DNA of 64,000 nucleotides, taken from Achromobacter agilis. Lineage in GTDB: Bacteria; Pseudomonadota; Gammaproteobacteria; Burkholderiales; Burkholderiaceae_B. Below are positions 17,668 to 25,894 of the stretch, piece by piece (position 1 is the first letter of the stretch; every line of letters starts with the position of its first letter). The stretch covers positions 1-64,000 of the forward strand of contig NZ_UFQB01000012.1 of the NCBI RefSeq assembly GCF_900496965.1, given 5' to 3'. A model generated the notes under the pieces. The model saw only the letters and a list, made by a program, of their open reading frames with translations. It ran no database searches and had not been told where the DNA came from. Position numbers and translations under genes: made by a program.

Positions 17668-17733
17668 TCTCCCCCTACCCGCTACGCGGCCCCCCACAGG
17701 GGGCGGCGCTGGCGGACCGGCGGAGCCGGATCC
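17668..17733 (-). repeat. Dispersed intergenic repeat, copy B (inverted)
   Basis: Read on the minus strand, the element starts GGATCCGGCTCCGCCGGTCC and continues through GCCGCCCCCTGTGGGGGG to a GTAGCGGGT end. It matches the same order of blocks as copies A (6707) and C (43918), with several substitutions. It directly follows the stop of the Gly/His-rich protein gene. Confidence 0.6.
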
Positions 17734-17804
17734 GCTGCGCGGCGGTTCGAGGAGGCCGCTTTGATGCAAAGGCCCCTATCGCTGCATCCCCGTGTCCTTC
17801 TCTG

Positions 17805-17859
17805 CGGGTATACCCGGTTGTCTCTGCGCGCCGGCATGCACAAACTGCATGCCGGCGCG
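17805..17859 (+). promoter_or_regulatory. Palindrome and 14-bp perfect inverted repeat upstream of the Bug receptor gene
   Basis: CGGGTATACCCG at 17805-17816 is a perfect 12-bp palindrome with the same GTATAC core as the sites at 7968-8146. Immediately downstream, arms at 17827-17840 and 17846-17859 are perfectly complementary around CAAAC. No T-run follows on either strand. The first could be an operator. The second could be a terminator-like or leader hairpin for the Bug gene, which starts 63 bases later. Confidence 0.55.
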
Positions 17860-17922
17860 TCGCGTTGGACGGCCGTCATTGCGCCCAGGCGTAGACCGCC
17901 GGGCATCAAGGGGAAAGAAAGC

Positions 17923-18900
17923 ATGTTGAATTTCAAGCGGATCGCCGGGCTATGCGCGCTCGGCGCGGCCTGCGCGCTCTCTGGCGCCGCACACGCCCAG
18001 ACCGACGCCAAGGGCCAGTCCATGACCATCGTGGTGCCCTACGGCGCCGGCGGCATCGTCGACAACACCGCCCGCGCGTTCGCCCAGAAGCTGGCGGCAG
18101 AACTGGGCAAGCCCGTCGTGGTGGAGAATCGTGGCGGCGCGGGCGGCATGATCGGCATGAACGCCGTAGCCCGCGCCCATGACGAAAACACGCTGGGCTT
18201 CACCGCCGTCAGCCCCGTGACTTTGTCGCCGCATGTGATGAAGACCCTGTACGACCCGCTGAAGGACCTGGCGCCCGTGGCCGCCGTCATGTATTCGCCG
18301 GTCTATCTGGTGGGCGGCCCGAAGTTCACGGGCAAGACGTTCAAGGACATGCTTTCCCAGGCCAAGGCCGACCCCGACGGCCTGTCGCTGGCGACGGCCG
18401 GCGTCGGTTCGCTGGGCCATCTGATGCTCGAACAGATCAACGGCCAGGCCGGCGTGCGCATCGCCCACGTGCCGTACAAGGGCATGGCGCAAATGGTGCC
18501 CGACGCGCTGGGCGGCCAGTTCACGCTGATGCTGGTCAACGCCTCCGGCCCGATCAACGCGCTGATCGACGAAGGCAAGCTGAAGCTGCTGGCGGTGGGC
18601 TCGCCCGTGCGGCTGCCGGCCCGGCCGGACACCCCCACCCTGGCCGAACTGGGCTACCCCATGGCCAATATGACGTCCACCTTCGGGTTCTTCGCCCCGG
18701 CCAGCACCAGCCCGGAGTTCCGCGCGCGCATGAACGGCCTGATCAACAAGATCGCCGCGATGCCGGACATCAGCAAGCCGCTGACCGACGCGCTGAACAT
18801 CATGTCGCCGGGCACCATGGAACAGTTCGCGGCCCAGGTGCAAAAGGAATACGCGGACAACGGCAAGATCGTGAAGGAAGCCAAAATCGGCAGCGAATAG
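17923..18900 (+). CDS. Bug-family (TctC-like) periplasmic tricarboxylate receptor, orphan
   Basis: A 325-residue secreted solute-binding protein. The signal peptide ends in GAAHAQ at about residue 26. The family loop that contacts the carboxylate is VVPYGAGGIVDNTAR, followed by KPVVVENRGGAGGMIG; both are Bug hallmarks, as is HVPYKGMAQMVPDALGGQ later on. GGGGAAAG lies before the chosen ATG, and the frame stays open far upstream. No TctA or TctB membrane genes are adjacent, so it is one of the many orphan Bug proteins typical of Bordetella-type genomes. Ligand unknown. Confidence 0.93.
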   Translation: MLNFKRIAGLCALGAACALSGAAHAQTDAKGQSMTIVVPYGAGGIVDNTARAFAQKLAAELGKPVVVENRGGAGGMIGMNAVARAHDENTLGFTAVSPVTLSPHVMKTLYDPLKDLAPVAAVMYSPVYLVGGPKFTGKTFKDMLSQAKADPDGLSLATAGVGSLGHLMLEQINGQAGVRIAHVPYKGMAQMVPDALGGQFTLMLVNASGPINALIDEGKLKLLAVGSPVRLPARPDTPTLAELGYPMANMTSTFGFFAPASTSPEFRARMNGLINKIAAMPDISKPLTDALNIMSPGTMEQFAAQVQKEYADNGKIVKEAKIGSE

Positions 18901-18921
18901 ACGCGGCGGCGGGCTGGCGGA

Positions 18922-19236
18922 TCAGCGCCGCCCTGCCCGCCAGAGGCACAGCAGGCCCGCGATCAGCAAGGCGCCGGCCGGCAGGATCCAGACGAATCCC
19001 GAGTCGGTATAGACCACTTGGTCGACCGGATCGTAGTAGCGGCCCAGTTCATTGAAATCCCATTTCAGGTATTGCGCGTACCAGGCATAGAAGCTCAGCC
19101 CGGACAGGCCCATGCAGACCCCGCCGGCCGCCCGCAGCAGCCAGCTGCGCCCGGCGCGCCCCGCCATCTTCCATGCCAGGGCCGCGCCGCCCGCCACGGC
19201 CAGCAGCGCCAGCCACGCCGCCACGCTAGCCGCCAT
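18922..19236 (-). CDS. Small inner-membrane protein, unknown function
   Basis: A 104-residue protein with three predicted membrane segments (MAASVAAWLALLAVAGGAAL at the start, a middle segment around GGVCMGLSGLSFYAWYA, and VWILPAGALLIAGLLCLW at the end). A hydrophilic loop with DFNELGRYYDPVDQVVYTD connects the last two. The frame opens upstream to 19305, but ATG 19236 overlaps the stop of the DUF523 gene by eleven bases and gives an N-terminus that starts with a membrane helix, so it was preferred. It is probably co-translated with DUF523. Confidence 0.65.
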   Translation of the reverse strand: MAASVAAWLALLAVAGGAALAWKMAGRAGRSWLLRAAGGVCMGLSGLSFYAWYAQYLKWDFNELGRYYDPVDQVVYTDSGFVWILPAGALLIAGLLCLWRAGRR

Positions 19237-19732
19237 CGTCCGCCTCCAGGCCGGCCAGCCAGGCCTGGGCCTCGGGCCACTGCTTTTCGCTGAATACGCG
19301 CACACCCTCCCGGCCCAGCAGTTCGGCCGTCACGCCCATGCCGGGCTGTTTGCGGCCGGCGAAATGGCCATCGTAGACATAGCCGCTGCCGCAGGACGGG
19401 CTGCCTTCTTTCAGTACCGCCATGCGGATTCCATGCCGGCGCGCGGCGGCCAGCGCCTCCTGGGCGCCCCGCACGAACGGGGCCGTCACGTCCTCTCCGG
19501 ACGCCGCCATGACGCGAGCGCGGCCGGCCAGCACGGCGGCCGCATCGGCGTCCGGCTCGATCTCGGCGGGCGGCCGGGGCACCGGCAGGCCGCCCGCCAT
19601 TTCCGGGCAGACGGACACCACCCGGCCTTCCTCCAGCCAGCGCGCCAGGACCGTGTTGTCATGGGAAACGCCGCGCCCGTCGTAGCGCACGGGCTTGCCC
19701 AACAGACAGGAGCTGACCAGAACGTATTGCAT
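19226..19732 (-). CDS. DUF523 family protein
   Basis: A 168-residue cytoplasmic protein of the DUF523 (YbbK-like) family, recognised from the N-terminal SSCLLGKPVRYDG, the block CPEMAGGLPVPRPPAEI and the cysteine motif KEGSPSCGSGYVYDG. The conserved cysteines suggest metal or cluster binding or a thiol reaction, but the biochemical role is not established. It overlaps the small membrane protein gene downstream. A 7-bp inverted repeat lies just upstream of its start (19739-19760). Confidence 0.9.
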   Translation of the reverse strand: MQYVLVSSCLLGKPVRYDGRGVSHDNTVLARWLEEGRVVSVCPEMAGGLPVPRPPAEIEPDADAAAVLAGRARVMAASGEDVTAPFVRGAQEALAAARRHGIRMAVLKEGSPSCGSGYVYDGHFAGRKQPGMGVTAELLGREGVRVFSEKQWPEAQAWLAGLEADDGG

Positions 19733-19738
19733 GCCCGA

Positions 19739-19760
19739 ATCCCGGATCCAAAGCCGGGAT
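19739..19760. promoter_or_regulatory. 7-bp inverted repeat in the DUF523 leader
   Basis: ATCCCGG at 19739-19745 and CCGGGAT at 19754-19760 are complementary, with an eight-base spacer, seven bases upstream of the DUF523 ATG. In RNA it would form a hairpin that could occlude the weak ribosome site; as DNA it could be an operator. It could also be chance in GC-rich sequence. Confidence 0.35.
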
Positions 19761-19774
19761 GATAGAACACGGCA

Positions 19775-20041
19775 TCACGCGCCGCCCGCGTCCTGCGCCC
19801 CCAGCCACGCCCGCAATGCCGGATCGCGCACCTCCAGCACTTCGAACAGGCCCAGCGCGCGCAGCGCGGGCAAGGCCTCTTGGATATCGCGCCTGGCGGC
19901 GGCTACGGCGCTTGCCGGGGCTTCCGGATCGATGCAGACGCGCGCGTTGGCCAGGAATGCCCCGACCGTGCCCTTGCGCACCTTCACGCCATTGAAATCG
20001 CCTTGATCCCTGCCATCCGGCAGAACGTCCTGTGCCCGCAT
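19775..20041 (-). CDS. Conserved small cytoplasmic protein, unknown function
   Basis: An 88-residue protein without signal peptide or membrane segment. The N-terminus (MRAQDVLPDGRDQGDFNGVK, then VRKGTVGAFLANA) looks like a conserved block that recurs in betaproteobacterial small proteins, and the rest is a helical, Ala/Leu-rich segment ending ALRAWLGAQDAGGA. It lies upstream of DUF523 in the same direction, 42 bases away, so it may belong to the same unit. I do not recognise a named family. A start upstream is not available in frame. Confidence 0.6.
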   Translation of the reverse strand: MRAQDVLPDGRDQGDFNGVKVRKGTVGAFLANARVCIDPEAPASAVAAARRDIQEALPALRALGLFEVLEVRDPALRAWLGAQDAGGA

Positions 20042-20135
20042 GATTGCTCCCGCTGTTCCGATACAGGCGTTACGATAGACCCGCCACCCTGGCTAGTCTG
20101 CGTTATTCCGGTCAATCAATACGGTATTTTTGCCA

Positions 20136-20960
20136 ATGCCTACTTCCGCCCTTTCGCGCCCATTGCTGGATCCTGGGCGCGCCCGGTCGCGCGGGGGCCC
20201 ACGCCTGATCGCCGTCAGCCGCCACGACGGCGCGCTGCGGCACACCGCCACGCACCAGCATGCGCGCGGCCAGTTGCTGGGCGCCTATCAGGGCCTGCTG
20301 ACCGTCTATGCCGGCGAAAGCCAATGGGTGGTGCCCGCGCAGCAGGCGGTATGGATTCCTCCCGGCCAGCCGCATGGGCTGCGCTCCCATGGCCCCTATG
20401 CGGGCTACAGCGCGTACCTCAGCCCCTCCGCCTGCGCCGGCCTGCCGCAAGCGCCTTGCGTGCTGCAGGCTTCGGCCCTGCTGCTGGCGGCCGTCGAGCG
20501 CGCCGCGGGCTGGCACGAGGGCGCGGCCGAATCGTCCGGCCCTTCGGGCCGCCGCATCGTGGAGTTGATCCGGGATGAGATCCGCACCCTGCCGCGCGCC
20601 GGCGCAGCCCTGCTGCTGCCCCGGGAACCCCGGCTGCAGCGCCTGGCGATCGCGCTGTCGGACCAGCCTTCGGACACCCGGTCGCTGGAAGATTGGGCTG
20701 GCGCCATCGGCATGGCGCCGCGCACGCTGGCGCGCCGCTACCTTGCGGAAACCGGATTGACGGTGGGGGCCTGGCGGCAGCGCGCCCGCCTGATGCGGGC
20801 GCAGGAAATGCTGGCGGGCGGCGCCGCCGTGACCGCCGTGGCGCTGGAGCTGGGCTACGACAACGTCAGCGCCTTCATCGCCATGTTCAAGCGCGAGCTG
20901 GGCACCACGCCGGGTCGCTACGGCGCCTCGGCGGATCAGGAAGGGCCGGTACGCCCCTGA
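20136..20960 (+). CDS. AraC-family transcriptional regulator (cupin N-terminus)
   Basis: A 274-residue regulator. The N-terminal half is a cupin-like sensor (residues about 20-100) with HQHARGQLLGAYQGLL and the conserved WVVPAQQAVWIPPGQPHGL. Two helix-turn-helices form the C-terminal domain (about 170-265): LEDWAGAIGMAPRTLARRYL and VTAVALELGYDNVSAFIAMFKRELG read in parts. ATG 20136 was preferred over an in-frame TTG two codons earlier. It is divergent from the 88-residue gene. No adjacent transporter marks its target. Confidence 0.9.
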   Translation: MPTSALSRPLLDPGRARSRGGPRLIAVSRHDGALRHTATHQHARGQLLGAYQGLLTVYAGESQWVVPAQQAVWIPPGQPHGLRSHGPYAGYSAYLSPSACAGLPQAPCVLQASALLLAAVERAAGWHEGAAESSGPSGRRIVELIRDEIRTLPRAGAALLLPREPRLQRLAIALSDQPSDTRSLEDWAGAIGMAPRTLARRYLAETGLTVGAWRQRARLMRAQEMLAGGAAVTAVALELGYDNVSAFIAMFKRELGTTPGRYGASADQEGPVRP

Positions 20961-20996
20961 GCCGATCGACGGCCCTACCCGGCGTTACGGGCGCGC

Positions 20997-22664
20997 TCAG
21001 GATTCGGCGGCCGCCTTCTTCGGGCGGCGGGCCGCGGTCTTGCGGGCGGGCTTGGCGGGAGCCTCCGCGGCGGCCTTGGCTTGCGGCTCAGGCGTGGCGG
21101 CGGGCTCGGCGGGGGCCGCCGTCTTGGCCGCGGCGGCCTTGGTGGCAGCCGTCTTGCTTGCTGCCGTCTTGGCGGCGGTGCGGCTGCGGGCCGTGCTGCG
21201 CTTCGCGGCGGGCTTGTCCTCCGCGGGCTGGCTGGCCTCGGGCTTGTCGCCGGCCCTTGCCACGCCGCCTTCGAACGGGTCTGCCGCCTTGGCCTTGCCG
21301 GCAGGCTCGCGGCGCGTTTCCGCTGTGGGCTCGGCAAAGGTCCATTCGGCAAGATTCACCGCGGGCAAGGGCTGGCGAGCCTGCGGCAAGGGCTTGGGCA
21401 TGGGCGGAAGGCGCGACACCTGCGCGGGCTTGGGCGCTTGCGCCCGCGCCAGGGCGTCTGCCCGCATCGCTTCAAGCGCGGCGGCTTCCTTGGCAAGCTC
21501 CCGGGCAGCTTCGGCGTCCCTGTCGTCCTGGGAGGCCACGGCAGCGGGCGCTTGCACGGGAACCGGCGTGGCGGCCGGCGATTCGGACGGCGCATCCGGC
21601 ACCGTAGCGGCGGTTTCCTTGCCCGCGGCCTGCTCGGCGGACTGGCCTGGTGCCCTGTCCGCGCCGCCCTGCTTGCGGCCGCCGCGCGACTTGCGGGCGG
21701 AGCGGGAACGGGATTCTTCCTGGGCCGCGCCCGCCTCCTGCGCCTCGTCAGCCTCGGGTGCCGGCGAACGGGCCGGCGCAGGACGGGAGCCGCCATTGCC
21801 AGCGGCCCGGTTCACGGGCGGCGCGCTGCCCGTGCTGTCCCGATACACATAGGTGCCCGCGTTCTCTTCGCGCCCCACTTCCAGCAGGCCGCGCGATTGC
21901 GCTTCGTCCAGCAGGTTCCCGAAGGCGCGGAAACCGTAGTAGGACTCGTTGAAATCCGGCCGGCGGCGCTTGAGCGCGTCCTTCAGCGCCGAAGCCCAGA
22001 TCTTGCCGCTGTCGCCGCGTTCGGCCACCAGCGCTTCGAAGGTCTCGACCACCATCTCGACCGCCTGGGTCTTGCGGGCCTCTTGCTCTTCCTTGCGCCG
22101 GCGCTCCTCTTCGGGGGTGCGGCGCTGGCCACCGGCCGCGCCGCCGGCGCCGCGGTTATCGCGCCGGGCCTCGGCGTTGCGCTGGCCCTCGCGCGCCAGG
22201 TCGTCGTAGAAAATGAATTCGTCGCAATTGGCGATCAACAGGTCCGAGGTGGATTGCTTCACGCCCACCCCGATCACCTTCTTGTTGTTCTCGCGCAGCT
22301 TGGACACCAGCGGCGAAAAATCGGAATCGCCGCTGATGATCACGAACGTGTTGACGTGGGACTTGGTGTAGCAGAAGTCCAGCGCGTCCACGACCAGGCG
22401 GATGTCCGCCGAATTCTTGCCCGATTGGCGCACGTGCGGGATCTCGATCAGCTCGAAATTGGCCTCGTGCATGGGGGCCTTGAATTCCTTGTAGCGCTCC
22501 CAGTCGCAATAGGCTTTCTTGACGACGATGCTGCCCTTGAGCAGCAGGCGCTCCAGCACGGGCCGGATGTCGAATTTGTTGAATTTCGTGTCGCGCACGC
22601 CCAGCGCCACGTTCTCGAAATCGCAGAAAAGCGCCATGCTGACGCTTTCGTTGGGGTTGTTCAT
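20997..22664 (-). CDS. NYN-domain ribonuclease-like protein with LOTUS/OST-HTH domain and histone H1-like tail
   Basis: A 555-residue protein. NYN (PIN-like) nuclease fold at about 10-155: acidic active-site candidates are Asp15 and Asn18 (FCDFENVA), Asp87 (NSADIRLVVDAL) and Asp113/Asp115 (ISGDSDFSP). An Arg/Glu-rich linker leads to a LOTUS/OST-HTH domain at about 199-275, a fold that binds RNA. The last 280 residues are low complexity and Ala/Lys/Pro-rich, ending in repeated KTAA/KAAA units like histone H1 or AlgP tails. ATG 22664 starts the NYN strand; the open frame runs on to 22850 without homology. Divergent from a GNAT gene. Likely an RNA-processing enzyme; target unknown. Confidence 0.88.
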   Translation of the reverse strand: MNNPNESVSMALFCDFENVALGVRDTKFNKFDIRPVLERLLLKGSIVVKKAYCDWERYKEFKAPMHEANFELIEIPHVRQSGKNSADIRLVVDALDFCYTKSHVNTFVIISGDSDFSPLVSKLRENNKKVIGVGVKQSTSDLLIANCDEFIFYDDLAREGQRNAEARRDNRGAGGAAGGQRRTPEEERRRKEEQEARKTQAVEMVVETFEALVAERGDSGKIWASALKDALKRRRPDFNESYYGFRAFGNLLDEAQSRGLLEVGREENAGTYVYRDSTGSAPPVNRAAGNGGSRPAPARSPAPEADEAQEAGAAQEESRSRSARKSRGGRKQGGADRAPGQSAEQAAGKETAATVPDAPSESPAATPVPVQAPAAVASQDDRDAEAARELAKEAAALEAMRADALARAQAPKPAQVSRLPPMPKPLPQARQPLPAVNLAEWTFAEPTAETRREPAGKAKAADPFEGGVARAGDKPEASQPAEDKPAAKRSTARSRTAAKTAASKTAATKAAAAKTAAPAEPAATPEPQAKAAAEAPAKPARKTAARRPKKAAAES

Positions 22665-22767
22665 GTTTTGCTCCGGTTCAGAGGCGGCCGCCGGGCGAGA
22701 CGCCGCCATATGTCGCCCATGATATACATATCCGTCGATCCACCACGGCGCCACCGCCCCGCTCCCT

Positions 22768-23346
22768 ATGTCCGACGGCCATTTACCGCCCGCGCTCGCC
22801 ACCGGCCGCCTCCTCCTTCCGCCCCTGGCCATCCAGGACGCGGACGCCATCCAGCGCGTCTTTCCGCAGTGGGAAGTGGTGCGTTTCCTGGCCGATCAGG
22901 TGCCCTGGCCCTATCCGCCGGACGGCGCCCGCGTCTATCTTGAACAGGTAGCGATTCCCGCCATGCGCCAGGGCACGCAGTGGCACTGGTCCATCCGCAC
23001 GCGGGCGGAGCCGGACGTCCTGATCGGCATCGTCAGCCTGATGGACGACGACACCGGAAACAACCGCGGCTTCTGGCTGGACCCCGCCCACCATGGCAAG
23101 GGCTACATGACCGAGGCCAGCGAGGCCGCCACCGCCTACTGGTTCGAGGTGCTGGGCAAACCCGTGCTGCGCGCCCCCAAGGCCGTTGCCAACACCGCCT
23201 CGCGCAATATTTCCCGGCGCGGCGGGATGCGCTTGGTCGGCACGGAGGAACGCGGCTACGTCAGCGGGCGCCTGCCCACCGAGATCTGGGAGATCACCCG
23301 CGAAGAGTGGATCGCCCGCCATCCGCGCCCGCCCGCCTCCGCCTGA
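22768..23346 (+). CDS. GNAT-family N-acetyltransferase
   Basis: A 192-residue enzyme of the RimJ/RimL type. Features in order: an N-terminal TGRLLLPPLAIQDADAIQRVF, a central substrate strand with WHWSIRTRAEPDVLIGIVSL, the acetyl-CoA loop region WLDPAHHGKGYMTEASEA and the late NTASRNISRRGGMRLVG block where the family has N-x-x-S-x-x-x-x-E-K-x-G-F. It acetylates an amino group, by family either a ribosomal protein N-terminus or a small metabolite. It faces away from the NYN gene across about 100 bases. Confidence 0.88.
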   Translation: MSDGHLPPALATGRLLLPPLAIQDADAIQRVFPQWEVVRFLADQVPWPYPPDGARVYLEQVAIPAMRQGTQWHWSIRTRAEPDVLIGIVSLMDDDTGNNRGFWLDPAHHGKGYMTEASEAATAYWFEVLGKPVLRAPKAVANTASRNISRRGGMRLVGTEERGYVSGRLPTEIWEITREEWIARHPRPPASA

Positions 23347-23518
23347 CCCGGCCCCGTTTTATCCGCCGCCGGATCCTGTCCGTCTGTCCGGGGCAAGCCG
23401 GCGCTTACCGCCCTTTTCGCCCCGCTTTCCGGCCGATTGAGCGGCGCCGGTCCTGGCTAGAATTCCCGAAAATCCGGCATTCCGCACACGGGGATGCCTT
23501 CGTTATCGGGCAAGATCC

Positions 23519-24394
23519 ATGAATCCGTCTACCGTCATCGGCGCCGCCGTCGGCCTGCTCACCGTGGTCATCGTCGTGGCGCTGGCCGCCACCGACCCCG
23601 GCCTCTACATCAACCTGCCAGGCCTGGCCATCGTGCTGGGCGGCACCTGCGCCGCCCTGTTCATCGCCTACCCCCTATCGGAGGTGATACGCATCTTCAA
23701 GCTGGTACGCACCGTCTTCCGCAACGACCAGCACGACCAGCAGCGCGACATCGAAGAACTGGCCGCGATGGCCCAGCTGTGGATGAACACCGATGTCCGC
23801 AAGGTCGAAGAGGAGCTCAAGAAGGTTTCCAACCCCTTCCTGCGCACAGGCGTGCAGTTGATCATCGACAACACGCCCGAAGACCAGATCATCGAACTGC
23901 TGCAATGGCGCGTGGCGCGCCTGCGCGCCCGCGAACAGGCCGAAGCCCAGATGTTCCGCGTCATGGCCACCTTCGCGCCCGCCTTCGGCATGCTGGGCAC
24001 CCTGGTCGGGCTGATCAACCTGATGTCGGTGCTGGGCGACGGCAGCATCCAGACCATCGGGCAGCAACTGGCCATCGGCCTGATGACCACCTTCTACGGC
24101 ATCCTGCTGGCGAACCTGATCTGCAAGCCGATCGCCCTGAAGCTGGAACGCCGTACCGCAAAGCGGGTCGAGTCCATGAACATGGTGCTGCAAGGTATCG
24201 CCATGATGTGCGAGAAACGCGGCCCCGCCGTCGTGCGTGAAACCCTGAATTCCTTCGTGATGCACGTCGAAGACGAAATCTACGACGGCGGCGTCGCCGC
24301 CAAGCCGAAGGGCGCGCCGGCCAAGGCCGAAGGCCAGGCCAAGCCCGCCGCCAAGCCCGTCTCCATCGCCCGCCCCGCCGCCGCGCGCCAATGA
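23519..24394 (+). CDS. MotA/TolQ/ExbB-type proton channel protein (MotA-like)
   Basis: A 291-residue inner-membrane protein with the MotA arrangement: two N-terminal helices (IGAAVGLLTVVIVVALAA and LAIVLGGTCAALFIAYPL), a large cytoplasmic loop, then helices 3 and 4 (MATFAPAFGMLGTLVGLINL and GQQLAIGLMTTFYGILLANL) carrying the conserved Pro and Thr/Gly of the ion path. The C-terminus is Ala/Lys/Pro-rich. It overlaps the downstream MotB-like gene by four bases (ATGA), so they form a stator unit. No flagellar genes are near, so it is either a secondary flagellar stator or drives another process. Confidence 0.9.
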   Translation: MNPSTVIGAAVGLLTVVIVVALAATDPGLYINLPGLAIVLGGTCAALFIAYPLSEVIRIFKLVRTVFRNDQHDQQRDIEELAAMAQLWMNTDVRKVEEELKKVSNPFLRTGVQLIIDNTPEDQIIELLQWRVARLRAREQAEAQMFRVMATFAPAFGMLGTLVGLINLMSVLGDGSIQTIGQQLAIGLMTTFYGILLANLICKPIALKLERRTAKRVESMNMVLQGIAMMCEKRGPAVVRETLNSFVMHVEDEIYDGGVAAKPKGAPAKAEGQAKPAAKPVSIARPAAARQ

Positions 24395-25344
24395 GCCTGA
24401 TTTCCCCCACCCTGGCCGAGCGGATAGAGCAGGCCCGCCAGGCCCAGCTGCGCGCCCAGAAAGCATCCGCCGACAGCGGCTGGCGCCAGGACAAGAGCGG
24501 CCGCCAGGACCGCCACGCCCGCTGGCACGTCGAGGAATCCGTCGAGCAGGATTCCGAGAACTGGCTGCTGAGCTACCTTGACCTCATCACCCTGCTGCTG
24601 GCGCTGCTGGTCGTCCTGCTGGCGCTCACGCGCCTGCACGGCCAGCCCTTCGGCAACGCCGAGCAGCCGGTGGAACTGGTGGGCACGCTGGCCGCCACCG
24701 GCCTGCCCGCGTATGACGGCGAATACGCCGAATTCGACGCGGTCGCCATCCCCGCCAGCTGGGCCGAGCTGCCCGCGCCGGCCGCGGCGCCCAGCGTCGC
24801 CGTCGCCAGCGCGCAAGCGCCCCAGGAGGGCGAGGTTGTCGCCGAAGCCGCCCCGCCGCTGCGCGCGCCCTCCAAGGAATCCCTGGGCCTGGCCGATCTC
24901 GGCAACTCGGTGGACGTCATCATCAACGAGCAGTCCGTCAGCTTCCGCATCAGCAACGAACTCCTGTTTCCCTCGGGCCAGGCCACCCTCAGCCCCGCCG
25001 GGCTGGACGTCATCAAGCGCCTGGCCGGCATCCTGGGCAAGAACGAATACCAGGTTTCCGTGGAAGGCCACAGCGACCCGGTGCCTATCCAGACCCGCCA
25101 GTTCGCCTCCAACTGGGAACTGTCCAGCAGCCGCGCCACCAGCGTGCTGCGCGAGCTCGTGCGCGATGGCGTGGCGCCCCAGCGCCTGCGCGCCGTCGGC
25201 TACGCCGAAACACGCCCCCTCGAGTCCAACGACACCCCGTCGGGCCGCGCCGCCAACCGCCGCGTGGAACTGATCATGGACATCACTGCGCCGCAGAAGG
25301 CGGCGCAAAGCGCGGCGCCGGCCGCCGCGCCCGCCCGGTCCTGA
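24391..25344 (+). CDS. MotB-like OmpA-domain stator protein
   Basis: A 317-residue protein with one membrane helix (about 60-80, LSYLDLITLLLALLVVLLAL) in which Asp64 is positioned like the proton-carrying Asp of MotB. A Pro/Ala-rich periplasmic linker follows, then an OmpA/peptidoglycan-binding domain at about 165-290 with the motifs VEGHSDPVPI, NWELSSSRATSV and RAANRRVEL. Together with the MotA-like partner it should form a proton-driven complex anchored to the cell wall. The long charged N-terminus (about 55 residues) is cytoplasmic. Confidence 0.9.
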   Translation: MSLISPTLAERIEQARQAQLRAQKASADSGWRQDKSGRQDRHARWHVEESVEQDSENWLLSYLDLITLLLALLVVLLALTRLHGQPFGNAEQPVELVGTLAATGLPAYDGEYAEFDAVAIPASWAELPAPAAAPSVAVASAQAPQEGEVVAEAAPPLRAPSKESLGLADLGNSVDVIINEQSVSFRISNELLFPSGQATLSPAGLDVIKRLAGILGKNEYQVSVEGHSDPVPIQTRQFASNWELSSSRATSVLRELVRDGVAPQRLRAVGYAETRPLESNDTPSGRAANRRVELIMDITAPQKAAQSAAPAAAPARS

Positions 25345-25357
25345 GCGGCCGCCCCGG

Positions 25358-25702
25358 TCAGTGGCGGTGGCGCCGGTTCCCGCGATCGTGGCCCCGATAG
25401 CTGTCGTGGCCGCGATAGCCGGTACGGCGATAGGAATGGTCGCGCCCGCGATCGCGGTCCCAATGGCGACGATGGCCGCGGCCATCGTCGCCCGTAATGA
25501 CGTTCCCCAGCACCCCGCCCGCCGCGGCGCCGCCCAGGGTGGCCCAAGGGTCGCCATCCGACAGCAGCGCGCCGGCCACGCCGCCCAGCCCGGCGCCGAT
25601 GACCGTGTTGCGGGTCTGCTTGTCGGCCAGCGCCGTCGTGCCGAAGCCCAACGCCAACACACTCGCGAGCACCACTTGAATCAATCGTTTGGTGATGGCC
25701 AT
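25358..25702 (-). CDS. Secreted glycine-zipper protein with Arg/His-rich tail
   Basis: A 114-residue protein. A signal peptide (IQVVLASVLALGFGTTALA) is followed by a glycine-zipper segment, NTVIGAGLGGVAGALLSDG then GGAAAGGVLGNVITG, which fits the glycine-zipper 2TM outer-membrane or periplasmic family. The tail is highly basic with HRRHWDRDRGRD and RGHDSY repeats. It converges on the MotB-like gene. Function unknown; such proteins are often envelope-stress related. Confidence 0.75.
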   Translation of the reverse strand: MAITKRLIQVVLASVLALGFGTTALADKQTRNTVIGAGLGGVAGALLSDGDPWATLGGAAAGGVLGNVITGDDGRGHRRHWDRDRGRDHSYRRTGYRGHDSYRGHDRGNRRHRH

Positions 25703-25894
25703 AATTATTCTCCCGTAGCTGGCTGGTCCTGCGATGCCTGCGCATCCGGGCCGCTAATCACACTATCGGGAGACAACTTAGCACTTCAGCTGTGTGTCAG
25801 TCCTGCAGCCTGGGATACGGGGTGTATAAGCTGTTTCAGTCGCTTTCCCCTCGGACCTACACTAGGCGGATCCCTGTCCGCGCCCTAGACACTC

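Noticed and set aside
19739..19760. A riboswitch upstream of DUF523.
   Set aside because: Only a single 7-bp inverted repeat is present, too small and without any known aptamer core; kept as a weak regulatory candidate.
23519..25344. Part of a flagellar or chemotaxis operon.
   Set aside because: No fli, flg, che or flh genes are on either side; the neighbours are a GNAT enzyme and a glycine-zipper protein.
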